From an uncultured Ignavibacteria bacterium (lineage in GTDB: Bacteria; Bacteroidota; Ignavibacteria; SZUA-365): DNA of 7,035 nt. The stretch covers positions 1-7,035 of the forward strand of contig CAJXSA010000209.1 of the NCBI GenBank assembly GCA_913060595.1, read 5' to 3'. The position numbers and the translations under genes were made by a program. Of the stretch, positions 5,796-7,035 are shown piece by piece (position 1 is the stretch's first letter; each line of letters opens with the position of its first letter). The notes beneath the pieces are model-generated. The model was given only the letters and a program-made list of their open reading frames with translations, ran no database searches and was not told the DNA's origin.

Positions 5796-6032
5796 TCTCG
5801 CAAGCTCGACTATGCCGTATTTGCCCCCGCCAAAGGCGGGGGCGTGTTTGCCCCGCTGACGCGGGGCGTATTTTTGAATACATCCCGCGCAGCGGGATAA
5901 ATACGATCGCCGCTTGCCACGGCATAGTACCGCGCAGCGGTACGAAGCCGGGCAGGCGATCAAATACGTCCCCGCTGAAAGCGGGGACAAATACGCTCCG
6001 CGCCAGCGGAGCAAATACGCTCATCGCAGAGC
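5789..6032 (+). repeat. Hairpin array 3: gene-less, two-armed form of the same repeat
   Basis: The left arm has GTATTT-type linkers: GGCATAGTC/GACTATGCC (5789-5797/5808-5816), GCCCCCGCC/GGCGGGGGC (5823-5831/5835-5843) and GCCCCGC/GCGGGGC (5850-5856/5861-5867). The centre is at about 5874, where polarity flips. The right arm has AAATAC linkers: ATCCCGC/GCGGGAT (5882-5888/5892-5898), an extended hairpin based on GATCGCC/GGCGATC (5905-5911/5955-5961), GTCCCCGCT/AGCGGGGAC (5968-5976/5980-5988), GCTCCGC/GCGGAGC (5995-6001/6006-6012) and a weak GCTC/GAGC (6019-6022/6029-6032). Linkers stand at 5817, 5844 (GTGTTT), 5868, 5876 (GAATAC), 5899, 5962, 5989 and 6013. The central 5875-5904 matches the reverse complement of 4731-4760 at 29 of 30 positions. 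It fills the OsmC-rho gap and may also act as a terminator or mRNA 3'-end stabiliser. Confidence 0.85.
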
Positions 6033-6041
6033 ACCCGGCTC

Positions 6042-6072
6042 TTGGTCTAAAAAGAAATAAAGTCGTATATTT
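6042..6072 (+). promoter_or_regulatory. Possible promoter of rho (TTGG, 20 nt, TATATTT)
   Basis: TTGG (6042-6045) and TATATTT (6066-6072) are 20 nt apart, close to the Bacteroidota -33/-7 pattern (TTTG, about 19 nt, TAnnTTTG). The spacer is A-rich. It lies just beyond the last hairpin of array 3 and 75 nt before the rho ATG. Confidence 0.45.
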
Positions 6073-6112
6073 ACTTCGCGTAATCTTACGCGAAGTGCGC
6101 ACGGACGTGCGC
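6073..6112 (+). promoter_or_regulatory. Two tandem perfect hairpins in the rho leader
   Basis: ACTTCGCGTA (6073-6082) pairs perfectly with TACGCGAAGT (6087-6096), loop ATCT. Directly adjoining, GCGCAC (6097-6102) pairs with GTGCGC (6107-6112), loop GGAC. They lack the AAATAC linker and so are distinct from the arrays. The first begins at the promoter box, so it may be an operator over the start site, or the very 5' end of the mRNA. A T-run (GTTTTTTATT, 6126-6135) follows 14 nt later, too far for a simple terminator, though an attenuation role is possible since rho is autoregulated in E. coli. Confidence 0.5.
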
Positions 6113-6146
6113 TCGCCTGCCTGACGTTTTTTATTCCCAGGGGAAT

Positions 6147-7035
6147 ATGAAGGAAACTGATTTCAGCGGGGTGTTCGAGCTGGAACCCAAGGGTTACGGT
6201 TTCGTCCGCAAAATAACACGGGAATTTTACCGCGATCAAAGCGATGTGTACGTGCCCACGGGCATGGTGCGCGACCTCGGTCTGCGGGACGGCTGTCTTG
6301 TCACCGGCGTGGCCCGCGAAAAAAACCGCCAGTGGCATGTCTTCTCCGTGCATGACATCAACGGCGTTCCGCCCAACCAGTACAAGGCGGTGCCGGAGCT
6401 GACGCGACAGGTCGCCATCGCGCCCGATCAGCGTTTCACGCTTGAAACGCCGGATCCCACCACCCGCGTGGTGGATCTGATCGCGCCCATCGGACGCGGT
6501 CAGCGTGCGCTCATCGTCTCGCCGCCGCGCTCGGGAAAAACCATCCTGATGCAGAAGCTGGCCGACGCCATCACCCGCAACCACAAGGATCTCGAACTGC
6601 TGGTGCTGCTGGTGGACGAGCGTCCCGAAGAGGTCACGGAAATGGAGCGCAACGTGCGCGGCAAGGTGTTCGCGAGCAGCAACGACCGCGACTTCGCCTC
6701 GCATGCCCGCGTCGCGAAACTGACGCTGGAATACGCGAAGCGCCAGGCCGAAGCAGGGAAGGACATCGTCATCCTGCTCGACTCGCTCACCCGCCTGGGA
6801 CGCGCGTTCAACGCGGGAATGAAAGGCTCCGGCCGCATCATGTCCGGCGGCATCGACGCACGCGCCCTGGAAATCCCGAAAAAAATCTTCGGCGCCTCGC
6901 GCAACATCGAACACGGCGGCTCGCTCACCATCATCGCCACCATTCTCGTGGATACGGGATCGGCGATGGACGAACTGATCTTCCAGGAGTTCAAGGGCAC
7001 GGGCAACTCGGAAATCGTGCTCGACCGCGAACTCG
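6147..7035 (+). CDS. rho: Transcription termination factor Rho (3' end beyond the window)
   Basis: This encodes 296 complete codons, open at the right edge. Rho is the hexameric RNA-dependent ATPase/helicase that ends transcription. Residues 5-60 are the cold-shock-like RNA-binding domain (FSGVFELEPKGYGFVRK, then DVYVP). The ATPase core has GRGQRALIVSPPRSGKT with the Walker A PPRSGKT at 126-132, VDERPEEVTEMERNVRG (156-172), Walker B VILLDSLTRLGRAFN (208-222), the Q-loop region GSGRIMSGGIDARALEIPKK (227-246), and GGSLTIIATILVDTGSAMDE then EFKGTGN, which carry interface and RNA-contacting residues. The start is the ATG at 6147 with AGGGGA only 2 nt upstream; an in-frame TAA at 6081 and the lack of other ATG/GTG/TTG starts rule out an extension. 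The protein therefore lacks the N-terminal helical domain of E. coli Rho and the long N-terminal insertion known in some Bacteroidota. The missing C-terminal part should be roughly 100 residues. Confidence 0.97.
   Translation, partial: MKETDFSGVFELEPKGYGFVRKITREFYRDQSDVYVPTGMVRDLGLRDGCLVTGVAREKNRQWHVFSVHDINGVPPNQYKAVPELTRQVAIAPDQRFTLETPDPTTRVVDLIAPIGRGQRALIVSPPRSGKTILMQKLADAITRNHKDLELLVLLVDERPEEVTEMERNVRGKVFASSNDRDFASHARVAKLTLEYAKRQAEAGKDIVILLDSLTRLGRAFNAGMKGSGRIMSGGIDARALEIPKKIFGASRNIEHGGSLTIIATILVDTGSAMDELIFQEFKGTGNSEIVLDREL

Noticed and set aside
4687..6032. CRISPR array
   Set aside because: The constant part is only 6 nt and the variable parts are self-complementary hairpins of unequal length. 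There is no repeat of about 30 nt with unique spacers, and no cas gene is visible.
5789..6032. tRNA or other structured RNA gene in the osmC-rho gap
   Set aside because: All stems are simple local hairpins with linkers. No cloverleaf, anticodon arm or T-loop sequence could be found.
6021..6914. 297-codon minus-strand frame
   Set aside because: It lies opposite the unmistakable Rho coding sequence and is a shadow of it.

Overview
The window looks like part of a high-GC genome from the Bacteroidota/Chlorobi side of the FCB group. Three things point there: a C-terminal type 9 secretion (T9SS) sorting domain on the first gene, weak Shine-Dalgarno sequences at most starts, and TATATTT-type promoter boxes without a clear sigma70 -10. 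I cannot fix the genus; Ignavibacteria/Kapabacteria-like lineages are my best guess, and that is inference only.

Layout. Positions 3-1706 hold the 3' part of an exported multiheme cytochrome c with four visible CXXCH motifs and a T9SS sorting domain, closed by an intrinsic terminator (1726-1774). A two-gene unit follows: a small outer-membrane beta-barrel protein (1793-2524) overlapping by 4 nt a 545-residue polytopic GT-C-like membrane protein (2521-4158). It ends in a second intrinsic terminator (4194-4223). Positions 4224-4599 contain no convincing protein gene but have a TATATTT promoter-like box, C-rich hairpin loops and a third terminator, so they may encode a small RNA.

The most unusual part is 4600-6032. 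A four-helix bundle protein gene of the 23S rRNA intervening-sequence protein family (4758-5123, minus strand) is bracketed by arrays of short perfect hairpins. The hairpins have different stems but are joined by a near-constant 6-nt linker (AAATAC, or GTATTT on the other strand), and the linker polarity points outward from the gene on both sides. After an OsmC-family gene (5364-5795) comes a third array (5789-6032) with the same two-armed outward polarity but no gene. At its centre, 30 nt match the junction of the four-helix gene's stop codon with its adjacent array at 29 positions. This looks like a gene-bearing element and a gene-less derivative, similar in logic to REP/REPIN or MITE families, but with a four-helix bundle protein where a transposase would be expected. 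The association is seen in the sequence; mobility is inference.

The window ends in the first 296 codons of transcription termination factor Rho (6147-7035). Rho is preceded by a promoter-like box and two tandem perfect hairpins, and starts directly at the cold-shock RNA-binding domain without the N-terminal helical domain of E. coli Rho.

The cytochrome and the barrel protein suggest cell-surface redox and envelope functions, OsmC suggests peroxide or thiol defence, and Rho is housekeeping. No common pathway links them.
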